A DNA stretch of 64,000 bases from JAXLXE01 sp046328115 (GCA_046328115.1 JAXLXE010000004.1:496001-560000), one strand, 5' to 3'. Counted from the first letter of the stretch, positions 15,123-24,262 are shown. The notes: generated by a model from the sequence alone, not told the origin. Numbers and translations: made by a program.

Positions 15123-16244
15123 TCAGAGCTCGGCGCGGTCGCGGATCTTGCTCTCATCTAGCTCGTAGCCGAAGCCCGGCCCAGCCGGCGGCTCGAAGTA
15201 GCCGTTCTTCGGCTCGTACCAGTCGCGGTAGAAGTACTGGACGTTGGCGTTGATCTTCCCGCCCCACTCGCCCAGCGGACAGGTGCGCTCGGTCTGGGCA
15301 AACAGCAGATGCAGCGCGTTGCGACAGGATTCATTGGCGTGCGGCACCACGGGGTAGCCATACGTGGAGGCCAGCGCCAGGATCTTGCGCATCTCTGTGA
15401 CACCGCCGGCCGCGTTGGGGTCTGGCTGGAGCACCGTAGCGGCACCGCTCTCGATGATGGCGCGGATGTGCCAGCGGGTGTAGAAGTGCTCCCCGAAGGC
15501 CAGCGGGATGCTGGTGGCGGCCGCCAGCTTGGCGTGGGCATCGAGATCGTCAAAATTGAGCGGCTCCTCCAGCCAGGTGGGTCGGAATTCCTCCAGCCGG
15601 CGCGCCAGATCGATGAGGTAGAGGATCGAGTTGGGCTTCGGATCGGACAGGAGACAGTCCACCATGATGTCGATGTCCGGACCAACAGCCTCGCGGACGG
15701 CCTTGACCAGCGCCACGTTGCGACGCAGCCCATCCTTGCCGGCCGACTCATTGCATGGAACGTACCACTTGAGCGCGGTGAACCCCCGCTCCACGAACTC
15801 TCGCGAGCGCTCCGCGGCCGCGTCGGGCTCGGTGGAGAAGCCAAGCATGCCGGCGTAGGCCCGCACGCGCTCGCGTGCAGGCCCGCCGAGCAGACGGTAG
15901 ACGGGCTCCCCCTTGGCCTTGCCGATGATGTCCCACAGGCAGAGATCCAGCACCGCCAGGTTGGCCATCCGCAGGCGGTGGTAGCTGGCCTGGTAGAGCT
16001 TCTCCCAGAGGTATTCCACGCGCATGGGATCCTCACCGATGAGCAGCTCGCCCAGCGCTTTGGTCTCCACCGTGCCGCCGTGGGATAGGCCGGTGATGCC
16101 CTCGTCCGTCTCGATCTGGGTGTAGACACCTCGATACGGCGTCACCTCATTGGGGGCCAGTCCGCCCCGGGCGATCTCGTACAGGGCTGCGCCAGAACGT
16201 AGTCCACCCTCTAGCTCGAACACTCGGACACGCGTGATCTTCAT
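15123..16244 (-). CDS. Mandelate racemase/muconate lactonizing enzyme family (enolase superfamily)
   Basis: 373 residues from the ATG at 16244 (MKITRVRVFELEGG), with GGGGGC just upstream. The capping domain is followed by a TIM barrel with metal ligands in IMVDCLLSD (Asp), WLEEPLNFDD (Glu) and AFGEHFYTRW (Glu), and a base-like His in VVPHANES. These enzymes abstract an alpha proton from sugar acids, most often as dehydratases. The usual KxK motif on the second barrel strand is KWY here (FTALKWYVP), so the second lysine is a tyrosine. This points to an acid-sugar dehydratase-like subgroup rather than a racemase. Substrate unknown. Confidence 0.85.
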   Translation of the reverse strand: MKITRVRVFELEGGLRSGAALYEIARGGLAPNEVTPYRGVYTQIETDEGITGLSHGGTVETKALGELLIGEDPMRVEYLWEKLYQASYHRLRMANLAVLDLCLWDIIGKAKGEPVYRLLGGPARERVRAYAGMLGFSTEPDAAAERSREFVERGFTALKWYVPCNESAGKDGLRRNVALVKAVREAVGPDIDIMVDCLLSDPKPNSILYLIDLARRLEEFRPTWLEEPLNFDDLDAHAKLAAATSIPLAFGEHFYTRWHIRAIIESGAATVLQPDPNAAGGVTEMRKILALASTYGYPVVPHANESCRNALHLLFAQTERTCPLGEWGGKINANVQYFYRDWYEPKNGYFEPPAGPGFGYELDESKIRDRAEL

Positions 16245-16322
16245 ATTGCCCCCGGGCACCGCTGATGCAGTTGAGCGTACCGGATCAGTCAGGACCGCCC
16301 GCCGCGGCGACCCGGCTCCGTC

Positions 16323-16826
16323 TCAATCATCAGACAAGGCAAGCGTGTTCTCGATGTGGGCCAGGTGCTCGGCCTCATGATCGACGATGCGCTGGCAGTA
16401 CGTTCTCACGGTCTCCACCTTTGGCCGCGAGCCGCCCGCAAATGTGCCCTCCCGCAGCCAGTCAGCCGGCGCCAGGCCCCTCAGCCGCTCCACGAGCTCA
16501 GCGCGCTGGATTGCATACTCCTGGAGCGAGACCTGAAATTCCAGGTCCGCGTACCGTCGCTCCTTGACTCGACTTCGAGGCGAGACGTAGCGACGGACTG
16601 GCCGGGATTCCGCGAGCATCAGCGCGATGCTGGCGCCCCAGATATCGGCACAGGCGCGCAAATGGTCCAGAATCTCATTCATGGACCACACGCCAGGTTC
16701 AGGCTGGCGCTGAAGACGGACCTCCGCGACACCGTGCGTGAGCGCCCCTATTCGACGCGGCGCTTCCGCGAGTGCATGCAGGACACGATCGAGATCGGCC
16801 CGATCGCTGTTGACGGCTAGGGTCAC
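16323..16826 (-). CDS. DinB-family four-helix protein
   Basis: 167 residues. The three-histidine metal-site layout of DinB/YfiT proteins is visible: the His in EILDHLRAC and the His pair in DHEAEHLAHI, with WSMNEILDH as the usual entry motif. The family includes metal-dependent thiol (bacillithiol or mycothiol) transferases and many unknowns. Its ATG overlaps the stop of the amidohydrolase (ATGA), so the two are translated together. Confidence 0.82.
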   Translation of the reverse strand: MTLAVNSDRADLDRVLHALAEAPRRIGALTHGVAEVRLQRQPEPGVWSMNEILDHLRACADIWGASIALMLAESRPVRRYVSPRSRVKERRYADLEFQVSLQEYAIQRAELVERLRGLAPADWLREGTFAGGSRPKVETVRTYCQRIVDHEAEHLAHIENTLALSDD

Positions 16827-18025
16827 GCCGAGGGTTGCCAGACATCGCGGCCACCCTGGACCACTAGGCGCAGATCGTACAGCGCGCTCACATCCGTGCT
16901 GGGATCGCCGCCGACAACGATGAAGTCCGCCAGCTTACCGGCCTCCAGCGTGCCGACGCGGGCGTCCACGCGCATGGCCTCCGCCGCGACACGAGTGGCG
17001 CTGGAGATGGCCTCCAACGGCGTCAACCCCAGCCGCACTAGAAGCTCGATCTCGCGACGCACGGAGTTGTGCGGCACCAGCGGCGCGCCGGTGTCCGTGC
17101 CAGCCGCGATCTTGACGCCAGCCGCTCTGGCCAGGGCGATGCTCCGGGCGCTGGCCTCCGCCATTGCCTTGCCCTTGCGCACGTAGTCCTCTGGGAAGAT
17201 CGCGCTGGGCTGGGCCTCCGCCACGTTGAAGAACCACGCCAGCGTGGGCACCATGAAGATGCCGCGCTCAGCCATCCGCGCTGCTAGCCCGGGTGTGAGC
17301 TGGTTGCAGTGCTCCACGGTATCTGCGCCGGCCTCGATGGCGTTGGCGATGCCCCGTTCGCCCTCGGCGTGGATGGCGGCAACGCGGCCGGCGTTCTTCG
17401 CCTCCTCCACTGCTGCCCGCATCTCCTCGACGGATAATTGGGGCGACCAGGGCTCGTCATGCCGCAGACCGTAGACGCCGCCGGTGGCCAGGATCTTGAT
17501 GAAGTCCGCCCCCTCCTTGAGTTGTTGGCGGGCAGCGCGGCGCGCCTCCACGGGGCCATCCACCTCCACCCCCATCGCGTGGCAGTGGCCGCCGGTCATG
17601 ACGATGGTGGCGCCGGACGTGATCATGCGCGGCCCGGGCACGAGGCCGTCCTCGATAGCGTCACGCAGCGCAAAGGCAACGCCGCCGGGGCAGCCGGTAT
17701 CGCGCACGGAGGTGGTGCCGCAGGCCAGCGTCTGGGCGGCGTGTCGCACTGCCCGCACGGCGCCCTTGGGGACCGACTCGCTCCTACGGATCTCCTCCGG
17801 CTGGGCCTGGGCGCCGTCCCAGATCATGTGGACGTGCGCATCGATGAGCCCGGGTAGGATAGTGGCCTGGCCCAGATCCTCGATTGGGACGCCCTCGGGC
17901 GTCTGGCCCGCCGGAACCACCGCTTCCACGCGACCCGAGGCGACTATCAGCACGGCATCTCCTGCAATCCCGCCGCGGCCGTCGATCAGCCGCGCCGCCC
18001 GGTAGCCACGCCTGTGACCGTCCAT
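16823..18025 (-). CDS. Metal-dependent amidohydrolase (imidazolonepropionase-like)
   Basis: 400 residues from the ATG at 18025, with AAGGAG upstream. Amidohydrolase-superfamily motifs in order: HxH in IDAHVHMIWDG, the Lys in DFIKILATGG (possible carboxylated ligand), His in AAIHAEGERG and TVEHCNQL, and the catalytic Asp in AAGTDTGAP, ending with ADFIVVGGDP. It likely hydrolyses a cyclic amide, dipeptide or similar. No signal peptide. Its 3' end overlaps the DinB gene. A terminator upstream at 18059-18091 separates it from the alcohol dehydrogenase. Confidence 0.9.
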   Translation of the reverse strand: MDGHRRGYRAARLIDGRGGIAGDAVLIVASGRVEAVVPAGQTPEGVPIEDLGQATILPGLIDAHVHMIWDGAQAQPEEIRRSESVPKGAVRAVRHAAQTLACGTTSVRDTGCPGGVAFALRDAIEDGLVPGPRMITSGATIVMTGGHCHAMGVEVDGPVEARRAARQQLKEGADFIKILATGGVYGLRHDEPWSPQLSVEEMRAAVEEAKNAGRVAAIHAEGERGIANAIEAGADTVEHCNQLTPGLAARMAERGIFMVPTLAWFFNVAEAQPSAIFPEDYVRKGKAMAEASARSIALARAAGVKIAAGTDTGAPLVPHNSVRREIELLVRLGLTPLEAISSATRVAAEAMRVDARVGTLEAGKLADFIVVGGDPSTDVSALYDLRLVVQGGRDVWQPSA

Positions 18026-18058
18026 GGAATGCTCCTTCCGCCCGGCCGGGCGCGGTGC

Positions 18059-18091
18059 AAAAAGGAGCTCGCCGCGCACGCGGCGAGCTCC
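18059..18091 (-). terminator. Rho-independent terminator of the alcohol dehydrogenase gene
   Basis: A perfect 12-pair stem (18064-18075 with 18080-18091) and 4-base loop, followed on the minus strand by TTTTT (18059-18063). It begins 18 bases past the dehydrogenase stop. The amidohydrolase downstream must therefore have its own promoter or depend on read-through. Confidence 0.85.
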
Positions 18092-18108
18092 CTGCTGAAC
18101 GGGCGGCC

Positions 18109-19221
18109 CTAGTTGGGGACGATGGCCCCGCGGGTAATGTGGCCGTCTTCCTGCTGCTTGAACGCCTCGTTGATCTGGGCCAGCGGGAACTTGTGGGAGA
18201 GGATCCGATCGTACGGGTACTTGTCGCGCGTGCGGATCATCAGGTCGAGAGTCTTCTTGAGGTGTTCGGCCTCATAGTGCGCCACGCCCTGGATCCGGCG
18301 ATTGCCAAAGATGATCCAGGAGGGGTCGAACTTGCCCTCCCAGCCCACGTTGATGTTGCCGATCTCCAGGTAGGTGCCCTCCGGCGCGGTCATGCGCAGG
18401 CCCTCGTCAATGACGCCGGGGTTACCCACGAGCTCCATAACCACGTTGCCGCCCCAATCGTCCGTGAGCTGCTTGACGCGATTGATGCGGGCCTCGGACG
18501 TGTTGTACTGGCGCATGTCCACGAACTCATCGGCGCCAAACTGGCTAGCGAGCTCCAGCCGCTCGTCCACGCCGTCGATGATGACGATCTTGGCAGCGCC
18601 GATCTCCTTGGCCACGGCGCAGGCATAGACACCCAGGCCACCCGCGCCCTGGATCACCACATTGTCGCCGGGCTTGAAGCCCACGATGTCCAGGCCCGCG
18701 TATACCTGAGTGAAGGCGCAGTTGAGCCCCGCCGCCATCTCATCCGTGATCTCGGGCGGAATCTTGAAGATGGCATGGTTCGGCCGCAGGTAGAAGTACT
18801 GGCCGTAGCCACCGGAGAAGTGAGGCCACTGGGTGCAGGAGACGGCAAAGTTTGCCTGGCGGGTTGGGCAGCTCTTGTATGCCCGCTTGAGGCAGGCCTT
18901 ACAGTGACCGCATGGATTGAAATAGCGGTAGATGACGCGGTCACCTTCACTGAGCGGCGCGCCGGTGGTGTCCGTGGTGACGCCGGCACCAAGCTTGTAG
19001 ACAGTGCCCATGTGCTCGTGGCCAGTATTGAGCGGCAGCGGGCGGCCCATCTTCTCGTAGTTCTGCTCGCCTTTCCAGTAGTGCATGTCTGAGCCACAGA
19101 CGTTCGCGACCGATACCTTGATCACCAGCGCGCCGGGCTCTGGATCCGGCACGGCGTACTCCTGGATCTCAAACCCCTTGCCATAGCCCAGCCAGGCGGC
19201 GAGCTTGCCGGTCTCAGCCAT
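18109..19221 (-). CDS. Zinc-dependent alcohol dehydrogenase (MDR superfamily)
   Basis: 370 residues. Catalytic zinc site in VCGSDMHYWKG and NTGHEHMG, a four-cysteine structural zinc loop NPCGHCKACLKRAYKSC, and a Rossmann dinucleotide site GAGGLGVYACAVAKEIGA. It oxidises an alcohol or sugar alcohol with NAD(P). Neighbouring sugar-acid-type enzymes suggest a catabolic role. Monocistronic, with its own terminator. Confidence 0.92.
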   Translation of the reverse strand: MAETGKLAAWLGYGKGFEIQEYAVPDPEPGALVIKVSVANVCGSDMHYWKGEQNYEKMGRPLPLNTGHEHMGTVYKLGAGVTTDTTGAPLSEGDRVIYRYFNPCGHCKACLKRAYKSCPTRQANFAVSCTQWPHFSGGYGQYFYLRPNHAIFKIPPEITDEMAAGLNCAFTQVYAGLDIVGFKPGDNVVIQGAGGLGVYACAVAKEIGAAKIVIIDGVDERLELASQFGADEFVDMRQYNTSEARINRVKQLTDDWGGNVVMELVGNPGVIDEGLRMTAPEGTYLEIGNINVGWEGKFDPSWIIFGNRRIQGVAHYEAEHLKKTLDLMIRTRDKYPYDRILSHKFPLAQINEAFKQQEDGHITRGAIVPN

Positions 19222-19353
19222 AGTGGGTGACCTCCCTGCAGACGTTGTCTTAGTTTCTGGTCGCTGACGTGCCCAGCCGTGAGCGGCGCGAGCATGCGCA
19301 TACCACGCTTCGACGATAGGTCATTTCGCGAGCGCACTGCCACCAGTCCGTGA

Positions 19354-19860
19354 TCAGATGAGCCCGGGCACTCCGCGCACCAGCATGACTCCCAGCAACA
19401 CGGCCATGAGGCCCAGCAGAGTGTTGAGGCGACCCACCAGCGAGGCTCGACGACGGAACGCGGCGATCTGCTCCGGCGTGGCGGTGCCCCGCTCGATGGC
19501 CTGCACACTGCGCGGCCCCAGGAAGAAGTCATGGACGACGCTGATGACCAGCATCACGGCCACGAGCGCCAGCTTGATGGCGAGCACGCCGCCCAGCTCA
19601 CCGACGAACGCCTGCCCAGAGAACAGGCTCTGCACGGTGACACCCCGGTAGGTCAGGTTGATCCAGCCGGTGACCAGCAGCAGGCCAATGCAGACCCAGC
19701 CGACGGAGCGGAACCGGCGGCCCGCCGCGCCGAAGAGGGCAGAGCGCTGCTCAGCCGGCATGTCGCGCGTGATGGGCACAACCACGAGGCCCAGGAACAG
19801 CATGCCGCCCACCCAGAGCATGGCACTGATGACGTGGACGAATACGCTGATTTGATACAT
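19354..19860 (-). CDS. CopD-like / DUF4149-type four-helix membrane protein
   Basis: 168 residues with four predicted membrane helices, starting MYQISVFVHVISAMLWVGGM. The His in FVHVISAMLWVGG and the His in ISVVHDFFLG are typical of copper-resistance D-like and TMEM205-like proteins. It probably handles copper or heme in the membrane. It is the last gene of a minus-strand run with NnrS-like, PCu(A)C, SCO1 and cupredoxin genes, which supports a copper role. Confidence 0.7.
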   Translation of the reverse strand: MYQISVFVHVISAMLWVGGMLFLGLVVVPITRDMPAEQRSALFGAAGRRFRSVGWVCIGLLLVTGWINLTYRGVTVQSLFSGQAFVGELGGVLAIKLALVAVMLVISVVHDFFLGPRSVQAIERGTATPEQIAAFRRRASLVGRLNTLLGLMAVLLGVMLVRGVPGLI

Positions 19861-19902
19861 CTAGCTGACTCCGGTCAAGTAGTGCGCATCAGGGAGCGCG
19901 CA

Positions 19903-21225
19903 TCAAGAAGCGCGCAACGGTGCGCGCCACGTGGAGGCTAGCAGCCAGACCAGCAGCGCGGTGGCAGCGATTGTAGAGATGGAACCGCCGATCAGCACCA
20001 AGACCACGGTGCCAGCCTGATATCCACCGCCCACCAGCCCAATCACCCGCATGCTGGCACCCAGGAAGAGTGGCCAGATAAGGGCCGGCAGTACCCACCG
20101 CCAACGTTGGGCGTCAGCGGACACCACGGGCAACATCCGCCCGGCCATGGCGGCGATCAGGGGCAGGAGATAGCCGGTGGCTACGGCGTGGCGACTGGCG
20201 CTGGGATCCAGCGTTTCAGCGAGCGGCAGAACCGCGCCAACCACCAGCCAGCCATAGCCTATTCTGATCCAGAGCCTGGTGGGGTTTGTAATGTGGGGAG
20301 TGCCGGACTCTCGCAAGGCTGGCTCGAAGCACCGCAAACCGGCCATGAAAGTCAGGATGCCGAGCAGCCGAACAAACGCGCCCGCGCCACGAAGCCAGAC
20401 CCAGGGGTCAATGCCGATCGAGATCCAGCCGTCGCCCAGCCAGCCCAGGATCACCAACGCGCACCCGGCCCCGTAGCAGCCCAGGGCCGGCATGAAAATG
20501 CGCGAGTGTCCGTCTCTCAAGATCAGGAAGCGCGGAAAGATCTTGATCGCCACGGCCAGCGTAACCGAGACCACGAAGCCCCAGAGCTCCAGCTCCAGCA
20601 CAACGCGGTCAAGCAACGGCGGCGATCCAAGCACGCCGAACGCTCGATCCAACGACACCCACGCGTTGAGCAGTCCGGCCGCGCCAAATGATGTGAATCC
20701 GACCACACCAAAACGTTGCCAGAGATCGAACGGCTGCAGCGACCGTCGACGGACTCGGGCCATGACCCAGAGGGCGGTGCCGATGCCCAGCGGAACGAAG
20801 GCAGCGGACGACGCCAGGAGCGTGGCGCGGATGGGACCGGGCGGAAGGAGCTCCCCTGTCACGCGTAGCATGACACCGAGGGCAAGCGACCGTCCGGCCA
20901 GCACTAGCCGCGGTCCGTCAACGAGCGGTGAAAGCAAGAACCGCGGAAACAGCAACGAGCCGGCCGCCAGGATAAGCAGCGCCACGAACCCCAAAAGCTG
21001 GGCCTGGCCATGGGCGTGGGTGAGCGCGAGCCAGCGGCCCCCGAGCGGCCAACCGAGCCCAGCGGCAATCAGCGCCAGGAGGCCGCCGCCGAGGCCCGCC
21101 ACGAGGCCGACCACCGTCGACAGGCGGACCAGCGATGCATACACGCCGAGCGTGGACGGCAATGCGGCCGAAGGCTGCCGCGCCGCCCCCCTGGAGGCGG
21201 GCGCGGCGCGGGGGTCAACGGCCAC
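19903..21225 (-). CDS. NnrS-like multi-helix membrane protein
   Basis: About 440 residues and some 12 hydrophobic segments. The GTG at 21225 lies eight bases inside the end of the PCu(A)C gene. A later internal start is possible, because the first 35 residues are Ala/Pro-rich. Conserved histidines in LTHAHGQAQLLGF and residues near the end (GYLLPLIAAMAGRMLPV) resemble NnrS, a heme- and copper-containing membrane protein linked to nitrosative-stress tolerance in denitrifiers. Placement next to a copper nitrite reductase fits. The assignment rests on pattern rather than search. Confidence 0.65.
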   Translation of the reverse strand: MAVDPRAAPASRGAARQPSAALPSTLGVYASLVRLSTVVGLVAGLGGGLLALIAAGLGWPLGGRWLALTHAHGQAQLLGFVALLILAAGSLLFPRFLLSPLVDGPRLVLAGRSLALGVMLRVTGELLPPGPIRATLLASSAAFVPLGIGTALWVMARVRRRSLQPFDLWQRFGVVGFTSFGAAGLLNAWVSLDRAFGVLGSPPLLDRVVLELELWGFVVSVTLAVAIKIFPRFLILRDGHSRIFMPALGCYGAGCALVILGWLGDGWISIGIDPWVWLRGAGAFVRLLGILTFMAGLRCFEPALRESGTPHITNPTRLWIRIGYGWLVVGAVLPLAETLDPSASRHAVATGYLLPLIAAMAGRMLPVVSADAQRWRWVLPALIWPLFLGASMRVIGLVGGGYQAGTVVLVLIGGSISTIAATALLVWLLASTWRAPLRAS

Positions 21226-21739
21226 TACGTACGGGCACCGCCAGGGTAAGCTCCTGATCTGTGTCGAGGAGCAGCGTGAGCTGGATCTCACCGCCCTCCG
21301 CCAGATCTGCCTGGAGATCCAGCAACATCACGTGGAACCCGCCGGGCGCAAGCGTTGCCGCGCCACCTGGCGGGATCACCAGTCCCTCCACCGGCTCCAT
21401 CCGCATCACACCCTGGTCCATGTAGCTCCGGTGGAGCTCAGCGTTGCGGGCGGCCTGGCTCACGGCGCCGCGCAGGGTATGTTCTACGGTGTCCGCGTTT
21501 CTGAGAACCATGTAGGCAGCGCTGGTGCCACCCTGGCCGCCAGGACGGGCCCAGGGCTCATCGATCACGTAGAGCGCCTGGGCGTGGGCAGGGCGTGCCG
21601 CGACGCTGAACAACCGTGCGGCGTACGCCCCGATCAGAGCGGAGACTAGGAGCACCAGGAGCAGGCCTAGGAACCCCCCTAGGAGGCGCAGCGGGTGTGC
21701 AGCGTGTGCCCGCTCACGAGTCATCCACTGACTTGCCAT
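21215..21739 (-). CDS. PCu(A)C-family periplasmic copper chaperone
   Basis: 174 residues with an N-terminal membrane anchor (LLGGFLGLLLVLLVSALIGA). The copper-site signature is present: His in AELHRSYMDQGVMRME with its methionines, and His-x-Met in GGFHVMLLDL. These proteins carry Cu(I) to the CuA or CuB sites of cytochrome oxidases together with SCO1. AGGATG lies eight bases before the ATG. It overlaps the following NnrS-like gene, suggesting a copper-delivery operon. Confidence 0.88.
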   Translation of the reverse strand: MASQWMTRERAHAAHPLRLLGGFLGLLLVLLVSALIGAYAARLFSVAARPAHAQALYVIDEPWARPGGQGGTSAAYMVLRNADTVEHTLRGAVSQAARNAELHRSYMDQGVMRMEPVEGLVIPPGGAATLAPGGFHVMLLDLQADLAEGGEIQLTLLLDTDQELTLAVPVRSGR

Positions 21740-21812
21740 CTTCTCATCCTCCCTCGGCGCCCGGTCTCAGCGTCACGTTTTGGCGCCCGCCGTCAGCACG
21801 ACGGCTGCTTCC

Positions 21813-22439
21813 TCATCTCGGCAAAATTCGCTTTAGATCTTCGGTCATCTGCTCCGCGGTCATCCCGTAGGGGTAGACCAGTCGCATCTGGTGTTGCTCA
21901 TCCACCAGAAACACGGCGGCAGTGTGATCCATGAAGTAGCGCGCGGAGCTGGTGGGCACGTCGCGCCGTTGAGCGATCACGCCGAAGGCGGCCTGGGCCC
22001 GTGCGAGCTCCTCTGGCGCGCCAGTCAGGCCGACAGTGCCGGGCTCCATCCGGGCAAGGTAAGCGGCCATCACCTCCGGTGTGTCGCGCTCTGGGTCCAC
22101 CGTCACGAAGTAGGAATCCATGTGGCGGGAGCGCTCGCCCAGGGCCTCCCGCATCTGGCGGACGTGGACCAGTGTGAGGGGGCACACGTCTGGGCAGGTG
22201 GTGTACCCGAAGAAAAAGAGAGAGGTGCGCCCGGTGGTGTCGTCCAACGTAAGCGGTTTGCCATCCATCCGCTTGAGCGCGAACGGCGCAATCTCCTTGG
22301 GTGGCGTGAGCAGCCCGCCGTTGAACGGCTGCCGGCCAGCAGACTCGTAGCCGGTCGTCCCCCAGGCCGAACAACCGCTGAGCAGCGTGAGAAGCGCGCT
22401 GGCGGCAAGCAGGGCCAGATACCGCGAGCGACGGATCAT
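21813..22439 (-). CDS. SCO1/SenC-family copper chaperone lipoprotein
   Basis: 208 residues. Lipoprotein leader with LLSGC, then a thioredoxin-fold domain with the copper-binding CPDVCP motif (GYTTCPDVCPLTL) and the distal conserved His (YFMDHTAAVFL). SCO proteins load CuA of cytochrome c oxidase or related enzymes such as N2O reductase. Its start codon overlaps the stop of the cupredoxin-like lipoprotein upstream (ATGA). Confidence 0.92.
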   Translation of the reverse strand: MIRRSRYLALLAASALLTLLSGCSAWGTTGYESAGRQPFNGGLLTPPKEIAPFALKRMDGKPLTLDDTTGRTSLFFFGYTTCPDVCPLTLVHVRQMREALGERSRHMDSYFVTVDPERDTPEVMAAYLARMEPGTVGLTGAPEELARAQAAFGVIAQRRDVPTSSARYFMDHTAAVFLVDEQHQMRLVYPYGMTAEQMTEDLKRILPR

Positions 22440-22828
22440 TGTCCATTCTCCAGGACATCCACGGTGAGTGTGGAGGTGTTGGCAATAGAACAGCTCAGCG
22501 TGAGGCTGTAGGTGTGGCGACCCGGTGTCTCAAACGATTTGCGAAGGGTCTGGCCGGGCGAGATCGGCGTCTCGAAGAAATAGTGCATGGCCTGGTCGTC
22601 ATTGCGGATCGCGATGGTCTGGCCGGGGCGCAACTCAACGCGAGGCGGAACTGCCAGGATCGCCTCACCTCGCATCTCCGCGGCGGCCGCGCCAAATGGG
22701 ATGACGAAGTTGACGTCTGGCAATGCTGCGCGGCGCGTGTCCAGCCGGCTGCAGCCGCCAAGCACCAGGGCGACGGCCAGCATGGCAATTACCAGCCCAC
22801 GTGTCGCTGTGTGACTCTGTCCGGCCAT
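22436..22828 (-). CDS. Cupredoxin-like lipoprotein with incomplete copper site
   Basis: 130 residues, lipobox LGGC, then a beta-rich domain with IAIRNDDQAMHYFFETPISP and ETPGRHTYSLTLSCS. The overall layout is cupredoxin-like with a His (AMHYF) and a Cys (LSCS). The His and Met that normally follow the Cys are missing, so a classic type 1 copper centre cannot form. It is translationally coupled to SCO1 and may be a copper-binding or structural partner. It is the first gene of the minus-strand copper operon. Confidence 0.65.
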   Translation of the reverse strand: MAGQSHTATRGLVIAMLAVALVLGGCSRLDTRRAALPDVNFVIPFGAAAAEMRGEAILAVPPRVELRPGQTIAIRNDDQAMHYFFETPISPGQTLRKSFETPGRHTYSLTLSCSIANTSTLTVDVLENGQ

Positions 22829-23113
22829 CTGTCGTCGCTCCGTTCTCAGGGTCCCGTTCCGAGGTCCCGGCGCGCCCCACCGCGGGTTTCAGGATGCTCT
22901 GCAGTTCAGTGTAGGCGGCCGCAACGCCCGTGCTCTGGTGCAAATGTCCCGAAGGGCGCGGGCAGCCGGACAGACCGTCCGCGCCCGGATGGACGGCTGG
23001 GAAACGATGGCGGCATGTCATGGACAAGTCAGGACATTGCTCACACCGGCCACGATGGCGGCCATGAGAGACTGCATCAAATCCGCAGCTTGGGCAGCCC
23101 GGGAGGACTGACG
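22829..23113. promoter_or_regulatory. Divergent promoter region between copper operon and nirK
   Basis: 285 bases separating two oppositely transcribed units. No clear FNR/NnrR-type palindrome. An inverted pair ATGTC/GACAT with a 13-base gap lies near 23018-23040, and a compound GC hairpin spans about 22954-22986. GGAGG eight bases before 23114 sets the nirK start. Shared control of both units is likely but not demonstrated. Confidence 0.4.
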
Positions 23114-24262
23114 ATGCGAGACTCTCTGATTATCGGCAGTGGACTGCTGGCCGGCGTGCTCGCCGGCTCGCTTTTTGCGTCAGTGCTCCTGGCGCCACGG
23201 ATGGGGCCGGCCGCGGCCCCGGGCGGCCCCATGACGGGGCGCCCGGGCGTGGCGGTTCCTACCGGGCCCGGCCCGGCCGTAGCCGTTCCGCCACAGATCA
23301 GCCAGCCGGCCCCACCGGCCAAGCCGGCGCGGCAGCCCGCCCCAGAGGGGCTGAAGCCGCTCCCCGCGCCGAAGATCCAGGCCCCGCTCGGCGTTCGCCC
23401 GCCGCAGCTTGTGAAGTACGAGGTGGAGACGCGCGAAGTCCCGGCCCTGATGGATGAGGGAATCGCCTACACCTTCTGGACCTACGACGGTACCGTCCCC
23501 GGGCCGCTGCTCCGCGTGCGCCAGGGCGACACCATTGAGCTGACCCTCAAGAACTCACCCACCAGCAAGCTGACGCACAGCATTGATCTGCACAGTGTTA
23601 CTGGCCCCGGCGGCGGCGCCAAGGTGACCCAGGTGGCGCCGGGCGAGTCGGCCACTTTCAAGTGGAAGGCCATGAACCCGGGTGTCTATGTCTACCACTG
23701 TGCCACGCCACTAGTGCCGCACCACATTGCGAGCGGCATGTACGGCCTGATCGTGGTGGAGCCACCGGAGGGTCTGCCGCAGGTGGACCGCGAGTTCTAC
23801 GTGATGCAGGGCGACTTCTACCTGGACGGCCAGCGTGACGAGGCGGGCCTGCACGAGTTCGCGATGAAGGAGATGACGGACGAGCATCCCAGCCACATCG
23901 TGTTCAACGGTTCGGTGGGCGCTCTGGCGGGCGACAACATCCTGAAGGCGAAGGTCGGCGAGACGGTCCGAATCTTCTTCGGCGTGGGTGGTCCCAACAT
24001 CACCTCCAGCTTCCACGTGATCGGTGAGATCTTCGACCGGGTCTGGGCCGAGGGGGCATCCGAGATCCAGCGGAACATTCAAACGACGATGGTTCCCGCG
24101 GGGGGCGCCACCATCGTGGACTTCAAGATCGAGGTGCCGGGCACGTACGTGCTCGTCGACCACAGCCTGGGCCGGCTGACAAAGGGTGCCGCGGGGATGA
24201 TCCTGGCTGAGGGCGGGGACAATCCGGACGTCTTCCAGGTGCTGAAGGCGCCGGGCAAGTAA
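23114..24262 (+). CDS. nirK: Copper-containing nitrite reductase
   Basis: 382 residues with an N-terminal signal or anchor and a Pro/Ala-rich linker, then two cupredoxin domains. It reduces nitrite to NO outside the membrane. All ligands are visible: type 1 copper His155, Cys196, His204, Met209 (HCATP...PHHIASGMYG), and type 2 copper His160, His195 and His301 (SFHVIGEIFDRVW). The Cys-to-His spacing of 8 residues is one shorter than in the Alcaligenes enzyme, which is typical of the class II group. GGAGG precedes the ATG; in-frame sequence further upstream is not coding. A cupredoxin follows directly and is the likely electron donor. Confidence 0.95.
   Translation: MRDSLIIGSGLLAGVLAGSLFASVLLAPRMGPAAAPGGPMTGRPGVAVPTGPGPAVAVPPQISQPAPPAKPARQPAPEGLKPLPAPKIQAPLGVRPPQLVKYEVETREVPALMDEGIAYTFWTYDGTVPGPLLRVRQGDTIELTLKNSPTSKLTHSIDLHSVTGPGGGAKVTQVAPGESATFKWKAMNPGVYVYHCATPLVPHHIASGMYGLIVVEPPEGLPQVDREFYVMQGDFYLDGQRDEAGLHEFAMKEMTDEHPSHIVFNGSVGALAGDNILKAKVGETVRIFFGVGGPNITSSFHVIGEIFDRVWAEGASEIQRNIQTTMVPAGGATIVDFKIEVPGTYVLVDHSLGRLTKGAAGMILAEGGDNPDVFQVLKAPGK

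Noticed and set aside
17884..19092. Plus-strand 402-codon frame opposite the alcohol dehydrogenase
   Set aside because: The zinc and Rossmann motifs are on the minus strand; this frame has no recognisable content.
22439..23113. 225-codon upstream extension of nirK
   Set aside because: It runs antisense through the cupredoxin-like lipoprotein gene. A good ribosome site and signal-like start exist at 23114.
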